Shown here one piece after another: positions 15,087-23,896 of a stretch of DNA of 33,453 nt. The notes below the pieces were generated by a model. The model worked only from the letters and a program-made list of their open reading frames with translations, searched no databases and had not been told where the DNA came from. Source of the DNA: an uncultured Blautia sp. (GTDB lineage Bacteria > Bacillota > Clostridia > Lachnospirales > Lachnospiraceae). The position numbers were made by a program, and so were the translations under genes. The stretch is taken from positions 1 to 33,453 of the forward strand of contig URVB01000042.1 in NCBI GenBank assembly GCA_900551075.1, read 5' to 3'. Numbering within the stretch: the first letter of the stretch is position 1; the number at the start of each line of letters is the position of its first letter.

Positions 15087-18000
15087 ATGCTTAAAAAAAG
15101 AAAAAGAGTTTTGGCAATCCTGACAGCACTGGCTATGATGGTGTCCCTTACATGCAGCAGTGGTTATCTGATCCTGGCGGAGGATATGGTTGCCACAGGA
15201 CAAGGCTTAACGGATGAAGAGCTGTCAGAGCCCCGGCAGCCCGGGCCGGAGAAACAGGAGGAAAGTGAATCTGTGCATCCGGGGGATCAGGCTGCGGAGG
15301 GCGAAGGCCATGAAGCTGATGAAGGCTCTGACAGTAGTCCGGGCGATAATGGAGGGGGCCATGATCCCGAAGAGGAATGGGATCCCCAGTCCGGGCAGAC
15401 TGCCGGGGAAACGAATGAGGGACAGCAGCCGGAGGATGATGAGATGCCGCTGCCTGAGGAGCAAAAGGCAGAAACGGAGGCTGAAGCACAGGAAACAAAT
15501 GAAGGGCAGGATGAAATTTCAGAGCTTGTTCTGAAGGAGCAGTCAATCACTGCATCAGGAGCCTTTGTTGTCCTTCATGGACAAATGCCCGAAGGCGCTT
15601 ATGCTACGGCAGTGCCTGTTCCTGTAGAAATCGAGGGTCAGGTGGTGCTGGCAGCGTATGATATTACGATTTATGATTCTGCGGGAAAGGAGTTTCAGCC
15701 GCAGGAAGGCGTAATAACTGTAGAGATCGTTAATACAGAGGTGGCACAGGCCGTGAATTCTGACGAGGAGATTTCTGTGTACCATATGGAAACTGCCGGT
15801 GCAGTACCTCAGGAGGTTGCGGGTGTGCAGCCGACCGCTTCGGGAGTAACGTTTGATGCCGAAGGGTTTTCTATTTATGTGGTGACAATGCCGGAAACGC
15901 ACTTTACGGTTACATACAATTTTTATGCAGCTTGGGATGCGGGCGAGCCCCTGAATACACAGATTCTTTCCCAGGGGGAAGCACTCCAGGAGCCAAAGAG
16001 TCCAGAGAATACAGCTAATCAGGTGTTTTTGGGCTGGTATGATGAAGAAGGCAATAGGTTCACCGACTTTGGAAAAACAGAGGAAGCTGTGACGGAGAAC
16101 AGTGTTATAAACCTTTACGCCGGATATGAATATGCCTACTACGTATTCTATAAAGACGGGAGCGGGGAGAACAGTAAAGTACTTTATACTCAAAAGTATG
16201 GGGACAAGGCAGCGATTGTGACAAGTGACGTACCGTTTCTGGTGGAAACGGGAAAGGCACTTGTTGGCTGGTCGACTGAGCCGAATGCTGAGCAGCCTAT
16301 GACGGGGCTGATGATAGACGGTGCGGATGTAACGTTATATCCGGTTGTCAAGGATGCTCACTGGATAACCTACGACTCCCAGGGCGGCTCGTCTGTGGAG
16401 CCATCATACGTAGAGGTAGGTAAAGTGACTGAGATGCCGGAGGAAGCACCGGTTCGCAAGGGCTATGAATTTGACGGATGGTATACGGAGGCTGTGTGTA
16501 CGGCTTTATTTAGTTTCGGGGAGCCGCTGTCGGAGGATATCACCTTATATGCGAAGTGGAAACCCGCAAATACCAGCTATACGGTCATCTTCTGGAAGCA
16601 GCAGGTTACAGATTCCAGGAACGCCGGGGATGAAGAGAAAAAGTACGATTATGAGTCCAGTGAAATAAGGACGGCGTATACGGGGACTACTGTAAATGTG
16701 CAGGATGCGGACAAAAAGAAGGATTATGTGGGCTTTCAGTATAATGCGGCAAAACAGTTGTCTGCGGAGGTGGCTGCTGATGGCAGCACTGTGCTGAACG
16801 TTTATTACGATCGGAAGCTGATAACCTTCAGGTTTATGACCCAAAGCGGGCGGAGCTGGAGCGAGAGGGAAAGCTATTCCGGACTGTATGGTTCGACTTT
16901 GGCTGCGAATGAGTATACATGGCCTACGGACATGAGCTGGAGTTATAATAGTAATTCCGGTGCAAATACACCGAATAACACAACTCGGACAATGACATAT
17001 CTGGATGCGTTTCTGATAGACCAGGTGGTCACTGATAAAAATGCTTCAGAGGTATATTTTTTCGGTAACAGGCAAAGCAGCAATGTAATTATACATTATA
17101 AGGAGTCTCTGACGGATAACCAATACGAGAATGGTGTCCAAACCTATGGACCCAACGGAGGTTTTTTATTAACGAATAAATTTGTCGGCTTTACTGTCAG
17201 CGCATGGAGAATGCACAAATGGGGTAGCTGGAGCCAATGGAAGGAATGTACAGTAAACCAGGAAACTGGTTCGGAATGGAGTAAACTGGAAATCCGCCAT
17301 AAGCGAAACAGCTACAGCCTGGACTATATGAATGGAAGCGCCGGGATTGTCAGGACAGAGAGCGTGAAGTATGAGCAGTCACTTGCGCAATACGGCAGTT
17401 ACCAGCCGGAGAATCGCCCGGATGGCGTGCCGGCGCACTTCCTGTTCTCAGGCTGGTATAAGGACAAGGAATGCACTGAGCGATTTGATTTTACACAGAC
17501 CATGCCTGCTAACAACCTGGTAGTTTATGCAAAGTGGGCACCGCAGATGGTGACGGTCAGCTTTGATACGGCGGGAGGCACGACGATTCCGGGGCAGACA
17601 TTTGATGCAGGACTGCCTGTGACAAAGCCGGAAAATCCCACACGGGAAGGCGGATACATCTTTGCCGGATGGACAAGAAACGGTCAGCCGTTTAATTTTG
17701 CTACAGAAATCTTTGAGGACACGACACTGACGGCACAGTGGCTCAGTGAAGCAAGGTACACGGTAAGCTACCATCCGAACGGCGCTGTAGATGCTTCCGG
17801 CACACCTGTCTCAGATAATCATACAGATTCTGAAACGTATGCAGGCGGTGCAGAAGCAAAGCTTCTTCCAGTGCCGGAGGGCTGGAATGCACCAGACCAG
17901 GAGGATGGGTTTATCTGCTGGAATACAGAAGAGGACGGTAGCGGAAACGACTGTTATCCGGGAGGTACCTACACCATGCCGGATGCGGATGTGGTATTGT

Positions 18001-18719
18001 ACGCAAAATGGGCTCCCTGCCGCAAGACCACCCTGACGTATGATTATAACGGGGGAGCCGATGCCGGAGGGCAGGCGTCTGCAACGGTTCCTATTGATGT
18101 ACCGAATGATAAGTATGTTATTCAGAAGGATGGCACGGGTCTGATACGTGATGGTTATGTATTTACAGGCTGGTCTGTCTCTGCAGACGGAAGCGCAGGA
18201 CTGCTGCAGCAGGGAGATAGTATCCAGGTGGATACGCTCGGGGCAGTAGGTGCAAACGTCTTGTATGCAATATGGCAGAAGCTTATAACGGTGACAGTGA
18301 GCAAAAGGGTTGAAGGAAATATGGGTGATACAAACAGAGTATTCAATTTTGAATATAGCGTAGAGCCCCCTGAGAGCCGAAAACAGCAGGACAGCGCACA
18401 GACAGGTACACTGCAGTTGAGTCACGGCCAGTCCGCAACAATTCCGAACGTGCTTCCGGGCAGCCGCATTACGGTTACAGAGACAAGTGCTGCCGCAGAG
18501 GGATATATAACAAAGGTCATGGTAGGAGAAGCTTCTTATAACAGTAATACACATACCGTAGACAACCTTACCGGTGATATTACGTTTGCATTTACTAATA
18601 CGAAACACGTAAACCCGCCGACAGGACTATCAGACAATGCCGTGCCTTTTGCAGCTATGGTACTTTCGGCGCTGGCTGCAGCAGTGTTCTTCTTTGCCCC
18701 GCGCCGCAGAAAATTTTAA
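15087..18719 (+). CDS. Large pilus adhesin with InlB-type repeats and a sortase signal
   Basis: This 1210-residue surface protein is the first gene of the pilus operon. A signal peptide (about 1-32) is followed by an acidic Glu/Pro/Gly-rich stalk (about 45-135) and a beta-rich domain (about 140-270). Listeria/InlB-type repeats at about 271-335 and 425-491 (YDSQGG, GYEFDGWYTE, LYAKW) and at about 750-1060 flank an aromatic Trp/Tyr/Asn-rich region of unknown fold (about 576-750). Residues about 1066-1175 form an FctA-like isopeptide domain (VSKRVEGN, VTETSA, FTNTK). The sorting motif NPPTG (1176-1180), a membrane helix and RRRKF end the protein. The ATG at 15087 follows AAGGGGGAG. In position it matches Cpa, the streptococcal tip adhesin, but no thioester domain is evident. 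Binding target unknown. Confidence 0.88.
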   Translation: MLKKRKRVLAILTALAMMVSLTCSSGYLILAEDMVATGQGLTDEELSEPRQPGPEKQEESESVHPGDQAAEGEGHEADEGSDSSPGDNGGGHDPEEEWDPQSGQTAGETNEGQQPEDDEMPLPEEQKAETEAEAQETNEGQDEISELVLKEQSITASGAFVVLHGQMPEGAYATAVPVPVEIEGQVVLAAYDITIYDSAGKEFQPQEGVITVEIVNTEVAQAVNSDEEISVYHMETAGAVPQEVAGVQPTASGVTFDAEGFSIYVVTMPETHFTVTYNFYAAWDAGEPLNTQILSQGEALQEPKSPENTANQVFLGWYDEEGNRFTDFGKTEEAVTENSVINLYAGYEYAYYVFYKDGSGENSKVLYTQKYGDKAAIVTSDVPFLVETGKALVGWSTEPNAEQPMTGLMIDGADVTLYPVVKDAHWITYDSQGGSSVEPSYVEVGKVTEMPEEAPVRKGYEFDGWYTEAVCTALFSFGEPLSEDITLYAKWKPANTSYTVIFWKQQVTDSRNAGDEEKKYDYESSEIRTAYTGTTVNVQDADKKKDYVGFQYNAAKQLSAEVAADGSTVLNVYYDRKLITFRFMTQSGRSWSERESYSGLYGSTLAANEYTWPTDMSWSYNSNSGANTPNNTTRTMTYLDAFLIDQVVTDKNASEVYFFGNRQSSNVIIHYKESLTDNQYENGVQTYGPNGGFLLTNKFVGFTVSAWRMHKWGSWSQWKECTVNQETGSEWSKLEIRHKRNSYSLDYMNGSAGIVRTESVKYEQSLAQYGSYQPENRPDGVPAHFLFSGWYKDKECTERFDFTQTMPANNLVVYAKWAPQMVTVSFDTAGGTTIPGQTFDAGLPVTKPENPTREGGYIFAGWTRNGQPFNFATEIFEDTTLTAQWLSEARYTVSYHPNGAVDASGTPVSDNHTDSETYAGGAEAKLLPVPEGWNAPDQEDGFICWNTEEDGSGNDCYPGGTYTMPDADVVLYAKWAPCRKTTLTYDYNGGADAGGQASATVPIDVPNDKYVIQKDGTGLIRDGYVFTGWSVSADGSAGLLQQGDSIQVDTLGAVGANVLYAIWQKLITVTVSKRVEGNMGDTNRVFNFEYSVEPPESRKQQDSAQTGTLQLSHGQSATIPNVLPGSRITVTETSAAAEGYITKVMVGEASYNSNTHTVDNLTGDITFAFTNTKHVNPPTGLSDNAVPFAAMVLSALAAAVFFFAPRRRKF

Positions 18720-18722
18720 AAT

Positions 18723-19358
18723 ATGAAAAAGATAAGACCAGAGGCCGGGAACAAAAAGTCGGCCAGACCGCAAAACATATGTGCCGCGCAGACACAGGCC
18801 GGTCCCGGGCGGACCGGACAGACTGCGGGGATATGGAACCGGAAGGGAAGAAAACACAGGCAGAAGCAGCAAATATTTATCATTAAATCCTTTTTACAGC
18901 GATTTACAGCACTGGCGGTGCTTTTGTGGGTGCTTTTTGGATTTGTATTTGGGATTGCCCCCCTGGCAAATGCAGATATGGAACCAAGTATCCATGCAGG
19001 TGACGTGATGCTGTATTATCGCCTGGAAAAGACGTTTCATATAGGAGATGCCGTAATGGTGAAAAAGGATGGTTCGGAATACACCGCGCGAATCGTGGCA
19101 CAGGGCGGCGACACTGTAGAAATCACCGCACAGTCCGAATTAAAGGTGAACGGCAGCATTGTGGTGGAAAATGATATCTTTTATACCACCCCGAAATATG
19201 AGACGGATATCACTTATCCATTGACGCTGGACGATAATGAATATTTCCTTCTGTGCGATTACCGGGAGGGGGCAAAGGACAGCCGCTATTTTGGCCCGGT
19301 AGGAAGAAGAGAGATAAAAGGAAAAATTATTACCGTTCTTCGGCGTTCGGGAATATAA
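18723..19358 (+). CDS. SipA-like signal peptidase homologue lacking the catalytic dyad
   Basis: This 211-residue type I signal-peptidase-fold protein has a Lys/Arg-rich cytoplasmic N-terminus, one membrane helix (about 60-82) and an outer S26 domain. The active-site box reads NADMEPSIHAGD, with D85 where peptidases have the Ser of S-M-x-P. The Lys box reads EYTARIVAQGGD, with A122 where Y-x-K-R is expected. Both catalytic residues are therefore replaced, as in S. pyogenes SipA/LepA (Asp and Gly), a chaperone-like factor needed for T3 pilus assembly. It starts 3 bp after the adhesin stop with no clear ribosome site, suggesting coupling. It should act at the membrane with the sortase and pilin rather than cleave signals. 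Confidence 0.85.
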   Translation: MKKIRPEAGNKKSARPQNICAAQTQAGPGRTGQTAGIWNRKGRKHRQKQQIFIIKSFLQRFTALAVLLWVLFGFVFGIAPLANADMEPSIHAGDVMLYYRLEKTFHIGDAVMVKKDGSEYTARIVAQGGDTVEITAQSELKVNGSIVVENDIFYTTPKYETDITYPLTLDDNEYFLLCDYREGAKDSRYFGPVGRREIKGKIITVLRRSGI

Positions 19359-19392
19359 AATTTATAATTTTAATAATCAGGAGGATATGACA

Positions 19393-20385
19393 ATGAAAGC
19401 AAAAACAATCAAACGTATGGCAGCTATTATATTGGCAGGAAGTATGATGGCGGGAATGAGCACAAGCGCCATGGCGGATCCGCAGCAGGCAACAATTACA
19501 AAGAAAATTACCAAAGAGGCAAATGATTATGCTCCGAATACGACATTCACATTCTCAGTCGCACCAGGAACGGCAGTGGATGCCGGGGAGGGTCAGGATG
19601 CCATCTATGCAGGACCTGCAGGCGGTGTGTATTTTGCAGAGGGTGCGGGAACCATAAGTTCGGTTCCGGACAGCAGCGATATTGGCGAAACCACGACAGA
19701 GGTGGGTTCAACCCAGATATCAATTGATGCATCCATGTTCCCGGGGCCCGGCATCTACCGTTATATGGTGACGGAAAGTGCCGGCACCTATGAAGGCGTT
19801 ACATATACAGGTGTGTCAAAGAATTTTGATGTGTACGTGAACAGTGAGAAGCAGGTTTATGCATATGCATTCGTTGATCCGTCAGCAGAAGGGGGAAAAG
19901 ATGACGGAGTATTTACAAATAGTTATGATGTAAAGGATTTGACGATCAGTAAAACTGTGGAAGGAAACCAGGGTGATAAGACTAAGGCATTCAGCTTTAC
20001 CATTCAAGTGTCCGGCGCAGACGGAGAGCAGTATTATGTGACATTCAGCGATAACCGTGAGGCAGTCACTCTGAATGGCACATCAATGACAATTACGCTG
20101 GCAAACGGTCAGACTGCAACCATCCATGGTTTATCAGGAACTGACACATATACAGTCACCGAGGATGATTACAGCAGAGATGGATATCTGACAAAATTTG
20201 ACAATGAGAAGACAAATACCAAGAGCGGAACTATTTCCGGCGATACAACGGTAAGTGTCGTAAATACAAAGAATGCGACAACACCGACGGGTATCGTAAT
20301 GGATATTGCACCATATCTTGTGATGATCCTTGCGGCAGTTGTTCTGGCATTCGTATTTCTCCGCAAAAGAAGCTGCACAAAATAG
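19393..20385 (+). CDS. FctA-type major pilin with two isopeptide domains
   Basis: This 330-residue shaft pilin has a signal peptide (to about 28), two Ig-like domains and a C-terminal sortase signal. Its sequence follows the streptococcal T3 pilin Spy0128. Domain 1 has K37 (TITKK), E128 (MVTES) and N176 (VFTNS); domain 2 has K187 (TISKTVEGN), E257 (TVTEDDY) and N291 (SVVNTK). These are the expected Lys-Asn isopeptide partners with their catalytic Glu. The sorting motif is TTPTG (296-300), then a membrane helix and RKRS. The ATG at 19393 sits 8 nt after AGGAGG; the ATG at 19387 is only 2 nt away. A TATAAT at 19363-19368 has no good -35, so a separate promoter is doubtful. Confidence 0.92.
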   Translation: MKAKTIKRMAAIILAGSMMAGMSTSAMADPQQATITKKITKEANDYAPNTTFTFSVAPGTAVDAGEGQDAIYAGPAGGVYFAEGAGTISSVPDSSDIGETTTEVGSTQISIDASMFPGPGIYRYMVTESAGTYEGVTYTGVSKNFDVYVNSEKQVYAYAFVDPSAEGGKDDGVFTNSYDVKDLTISKTVEGNQGDKTKAFSFTIQVSGADGEQYYVTFSDNREAVTLNGTSMTITLANGQTATIHGLSGTDTYTVTEDDYSRDGYLTKFDNEKTNTKSGTISGDTTVSVVNTKNATTPTGIVMDIAPYLVMILAAVVLAFVFLRKRSCTK

Positions 20386-20423
20386 TAAACTTAGCTAAAA
20401 ATCCGGAATAGGAGGCAGGAAGG

Positions 20424-21170
20424 ATGAAGGCGGCTGTATTTCTGGCACGGCTGGGAAATAAAATCATCAGTTTGACGGCAGGTTTATTGATTGTGGTTAT
20501 GCTGCTGTACGGTGGGTATTCTCTTTGGGACACAGCCATGCTGTATAAGGGCGCCTTCACCTCCGGCGATCTGCTGAAATATAAGCCTGACCAGGACGGC
20601 TCGGATGGATTGACGCTGGCCCGGCTTAAGGAGATCAACCCGGAGGTATGCGGATGGCTTACGGTAGACGAAACCAATATTGATTATCCTGTGGTACAGG
20701 GAAAAACGGATATGGACTATATTAATAAAGACGTGTACGGAGAGTTTTCCCTGTCCGGGTCTATCTTTCTGGACAGCCGGAATACTGCGGATTTCTCCGA
20801 CGGCTATAATCTTATATATGGTCATCATATGGCGAACGGGGCAATGTTCGGGAATATTGTGGATTTTACAAAAAAGGACTATTTCGGGAAGCACGGAACG
20901 GGAAGCCTGTACCTGCCGGATGGCAGTACGTATGCCATTTCCTTTTTTGCCTGCATAGAGACAGATGCCTTTGATGAGATGGTTTATCTGACAGACTCCT
21001 GGAAGGAGGCGGATTTAAGTCCGCTGCTGGGCTATGTCCGGGAAAAAGCTGTACAGTACCGGGATATCGGGCTTACGGCACAGGATAAGCTGGTTGCCCT
21101 GTCCACATGTGCGGAGGCGGAGACAAATGGCCGCGTGATATTATTCGGGCGGCTGAAAAGAAATGATTAG
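20424..21170 (+). CDS. Class B pilus sortase
   Basis: This 248-residue membrane-anchored transpeptidase has an N-terminal helix (about 12-32) and a class B sortase domain. The catalytic set is visible: H134 in YGHHM, C229 in LSTCAEA and R237 in NGRVILFGRL. Class B pilus sortases (S. pyogenes SrtC2 type) cleave V/E-P-x-T-G-like motifs and join pilins. Its likely substrates are the adjacent adhesin (NPPTG) and FctA-type pilin (TTPTG). TAGGAGG precedes the ATG; it lies 38 bp after the pilin gene. Confidence 0.93.
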   Translation: MKAAVFLARLGNKIISLTAGLLIVVMLLYGGYSLWDTAMLYKGAFTSGDLLKYKPDQDGSDGLTLARLKEINPEVCGWLTVDETNIDYPVVQGKTDMDYINKDVYGEFSLSGSIFLDSRNTADFSDGYNLIYGHHMANGAMFGNIVDFTKKDYFGKHGTGSLYLPDGSTYAISFFACIETDAFDEMVYLTDSWKEADLSPLLGYVREKAVQYRDIGLTAQDKLVALSTCAEAETNGRVILFGRLKRND

Positions 21171-21222
21171 GAATGCAATCCAAAAGGGATATCCCAGAGG
21201 ACAGGAAGGAGGTGCATGAGAG

Positions 21223-21906
21223 ATGAAAAGTTGGAAACGGTTAAGTGGCCTTATGGGTATTCTTATGCTGGCGGGCGCGCTGATCTTTCCGGGCCGGGTC
21301 ATGGCAGAGGGGAGAGAATGCACGGTTTCTATCCCCGTATCCATGGAAGTAAAAAATGCCCCGGAAAATGCCGCCATAATGACGCAGATTGTTATAACGG
21401 CGGAGGAACCGGGTACACCGATGCCCCAGGTGACGTCATTGATGCTTGAAGGCGGAGGGGCTGCCGGGTTTGGACCAATTACATATCTGACTCCCGGCGA
21501 TTACCGTTATGTGATCTCACAGGAAGCCGGGGAAGAAGACTATATATACGACAGCTCTGCTTACCGGGTTACGGTGAGGGTCGTAAATCAAAACGATGGC
21601 ACACTGGCAGCAGAAGTCTGGGCGGTCAGGAATGGTACTGAGGATAAATCGGACGAGATTCGCTTTGAAAACGAATATAAGGCACCGGATATCACTGTCA
21701 CACCGAAGCCTACGGTTACACCAGAACCTACAGTTACAACGAAGCCTGCGGACAGGACGGAGGTGTCCGTGATACCGAAAGGAAGCGGAAAGAAGACGGA
21801 GAGTGTTAAGACAGGGGATGAGACACCTGTTTCAATGTATGTAGTTCTTTTTGTACTATCAGCCCTGGCTGCAGCCGCCGTATGGCGGAAGCGGTCAAAA
21901 ATGTAA
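21223..21906 (+). CDS. FctB-like minor (basal) pilin
   Basis: This 227-residue surface protein has a signal peptide (about 1-28) and one pilin-like beta domain (about 30-150, with YLTPGDYRYVISQEAG and IRFENEY as in FctA domains). A Thr/Pro repeat stalk (VTPKPTVTPEPTVTTKP) and the sorting signal VKTGD (195-199) precede a helix and RKRSK. A Pro-rich tail and a different sorting motif from the other two pilins suit the basal subunit that the housekeeping sortase attaches to the cell wall. It is last in the operon, as fctB is in streptococci. The ATG at 21223 follows AAGGAGGTG. No terminator is seen before the IS relic. Confidence 0.85.
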   Translation: MKSWKRLSGLMGILMLAGALIFPGRVMAEGRECTVSIPVSMEVKNAPENAAIMTQIVITAEEPGTPMPQVTSLMLEGGGAAGFGPITYLTPGDYRYVISQEAGEEDYIYDSSAYRVTVRVVNQNDGTLAAEVWAVRNGTEDKSDEIRFENEYKAPDITVTPKPTVTPEPTVTTKPADRTEVSVIPKGSGKKTESVKTGDETPVSMYVVLFVLSALAAAAVWRKRSKM

Positions 21907-21958
21907 GACCAAAAAGGGGCTGTCGGGAAATAGGCAGCCTCAAGCAGGGAAGGGTGAC

Positions 21959-22160
21959 ATGCGCTGGGTGCGTGCCGTAGACCGCATCGTGGAACTGTGC
22001 AGGAGGAACCTGGCATTCCGTTATACGTTTGTCTGGCGCGGCAGCATCAACTACCATCTTACCAGCCTGCTGGATACGATAGATGCCCTTTATGCAAAGT
22101 ACAATACCCTCCTGCATGATAACGGGTATGGCCTGAAATATGACCTTGGGTGTAGAGCGG
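21959..22160 (+). pseudogene. IS1182-family transposase fragment
   Basis: About 65 codons encode a stretch with FRYTFVWRGSINYHL, LLDTIDALYAKYN and ENGYG-like DNGYGLKYDLG. This matches the segment that follows the DGTK catalytic block in IS1182 transposases. The N-terminal part and the rest of the catalytic domain are missing, and similarity stops near 22150. Confidence 0.7.
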
Positions 22161-22233
22161 CATATTATATTACTCAGCGGCGACGCAGTCGCCGCAAATC
22201 AGTATCTTCATATCAAATAAAGTGTTTACGAGA

Positions 22234-22263
22234 GTGTGCATCCGGGTACGGCACACTTTTTTC
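22234..22263 (+). terminator. Hairpin plus T run within the IS relic
   Basis: GTGTGC (22234-22239) pairs with GCACAC (22251-22256), followed by TTTTTTC. Confidence 0.55.
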
Positions 22264-22340
22264 TTTGCTGTTTTTCGTGTAAGATGGTATTGCAACGATA
22301 AAAAAGGAGAAGCCCCACCGTCCAAAGTGACCTTCTCCTT

Positions 22341-22795
22341 CTCCAAAGCACTGTCCTGCAGAACGGGGCAGCCATCACTTTTATGATACGGGTATTTACT
22401 GTTTTTTGCAAGCTCAATGAGATATCTTTTTCTGACCGTCAGTGGCTTAAGCAGGATCTGGCCGGTTTTCGCACCTGTGACGGAGGAGGCCTGTCACACA
22501 CCATTTCCCTGCGCTTCATCCTGCATGTCCTGCACGGTTATTTCCTGCACCGGAAGACGGTTGCCGCGCTCTGCAAATCCTTTGGAATCTCCCCGCCACC
22601 CTCTACGACCGGAAAAGGATGTTCCTGCGCCAGAAAGCAATATGGCTGGGAGCGCTGCCTAATCTGGAGGAAGCTGCCATTTCTTTTCCGGAAAGCATCA
22701 TGAAATCGAGAAATTTGAGGGAAAACCGAACAGAAGACAACCTGAAAAAAGATCGCATCCCCAGACAGCGGGAAGGGGTTTTGCGCCAAAAATAA
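22341..22795 (+). pseudogene. Frameshifted ORF of unknown type inside the IS relic
   Basis: One frame encodes FSDRQWLKQDLAGFRTC, then HTISLRFILHVLHGYFLHRKTV and ALCKSFGIS. Near 22597 the reading continues in another frame as TLYDRKRMFLRQKAIWLGAL to a stop at 22795. The joined product looks helical and HTH-like (SFGIS-TLYDRKR). I do not recognise the family; it may be an accessory or second transposase remnant. Confidence 0.5.
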
Positions 22796-22967
22796 ACAGT
22801 CCAAAGAAAAAACAAGCATATCCCACAGAAAATCGCGTCCTGAAAGGTGCGAAATTCTGCGGGGTATGCCTGTTTTGTAGTAGGGGCCTTAAAAATCGGA
22901 ATTAACCGACAGCCCCGTATTTAATTTTTGGGGAAGGCCAATCCTTATCCTGTCAGCTTAGATAAAA

Positions 22968-23846
22968 CTAATAATCCTTATTTATGGTCAGTATATCTGC
23001 TGATTTCTTAAGAAATGCATTAGCCTGATCGGGGATGAGATTAATTACGCCGGCATAAAGGATTTCGATAATTGTGCTCTCAGCAAGACGGTGTGCAACA
23101 ATTGTCTTGCCAACGGTTATGTCAGAGACTGCATTGAAGAACAGCAAATCGCAATATTGTGTCATTGAGGATTTTACAGATTGTGTAATTCCAATCGTAA
23201 AGGCCTTTGAAGCATGAGCAATGCATACTGCTTTGTTGACATGGCGGGTTCTTCCGGAATGGGAAATAGCAATGACAACATCATCTGGCTGTATGAGTGA
23301 CGCATTAATCATCTGCATGTCAGCATCGGCATCAAAAATACAGACGATACCGATACGGCGGAATCGATAGTAGGCACACAGACATGGGATAAGCGCATCG
23401 CCAATACCGAAAAGGAAAAGACGTTTTGCTTTTGCTATATAATTTATAGCAGTCTGAAAGTTCTCAGACGAGTTTAATTCCATGGTACGTTGCAGAGTAT
23501 TGATGTAAAGCTCACTAATATTTTGCGTAAGATCTTCAATAGATGCCTGCTTTTCAATCTGTACCGTATTTATCGTATTTTCTGAGGGGAAGGGATGCGT
23601 AGCAAGCATTTCTTTTGCCTGGGCAAAGCCGGAACAGCCCAGTTTTTTGCAAAAGCGGTCAATAGAACCTTCGCTGCAATTGCATTTTTGGGCAACTTTC
23701 AGCATGGGCATAACTGCAGCATCATCATAGTGATGATAAAAATACTGTGCGATCCTCATTTCAGTATTGGATAATGTGGGCATCCACAAGTTTATGGCGG
23801 AAAAAATATTGCGGGGTGCGGCAGAGGTTATTTTAGTTGTGGTCAT
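22968..23846 (-). CDS. MurR/RpiR-family transcriptional regulator
   Basis: This 292-residue regulator has an N-terminal HTH_6 domain (about 15-85; LSNTEMRIAQYF, VAQKCNCSEGSIDRFCKKLGCSGFAQ). A C-terminal SIS domain (about 120-265; RLFLFGIGDA, DVVIAISHSGRTRHV) binds sugar phosphates in this family. The ATG at 23846 is chosen because AAAGGAG lies 5 nt upstream; a TTG six codons earlier overlaps that site. It is divergent from the transketolase/kinase operon, so it probably represses or activates that operon in response to a phosphorylated intermediate. Confidence 0.92.
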   Translation of the reverse strand: MTTTKITSAAPRNIFSAINLWMPTLSNTEMRIAQYFYHHYDDAAVMPMLKVAQKCNCSEGSIDRFCKKLGCSGFAQAKEMLATHPFPSENTINTVQIEKQASIEDLTQNISELYINTLQRTMELNSSENFQTAINYIAKAKRLFLFGIGDALIPCLCAYYRFRRIGIVCIFDADADMQMINASLIQPDDVVIAISHSGRTRHVNKAVCIAHASKAFTIGITQSVKSSMTQYCDLLFFNAVSDITVGKTIVAHRLAESTIIEILYAGVINLIPDQANAFLKKSADILTINKDY

Positions 23847-23887
23847 GGGAACTCCTTTGTGCAAAAATATTATAACTTTTGAAATAC

Positions 23888-23896
23888 ATTATAGCA
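23888..23896 (-). promoter_or_regulatory. Extended -10 promoter for the RpiR-family gene
   Basis: On the minus strand TGCTATAAT (23896-23888) fits an extended -10 about 40 bp before the start codon; no good -35 is present. A second TATAAT at 23874-23869 also lacks a -35. Confidence 0.5.

Larger units (their letters stand above)
21916..22916. mobile_element. Decayed insertion sequence with intact terminal repeats
   Basis: GGGGCTGTCGG (21916-21926) and CCGACAGCCCC (22906-22916) are perfect 11-bp terminal inverted repeats about 1 kb apart. Inside are an IS1182-type transposase fragment and a second frameshifted reading frame; no intact transposase remains. The left end starts 10 bp after the minor-pilin stop. 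Confidence 0.75.

Noticed and set aside
17811..18608. 265-codon minus-strand reading frame opposite the adhesin
   Set aside because: The plus frame has clear repeats, an isopeptide domain and a sorting signal; the minus frame shows no domain or ribosome site.
18723..19358. Ordinary active signal peptidase I
   Set aside because: The nucleophile Ser and base Lys positions hold Asp and Ala, so catalysis by the usual mechanism is not expected.
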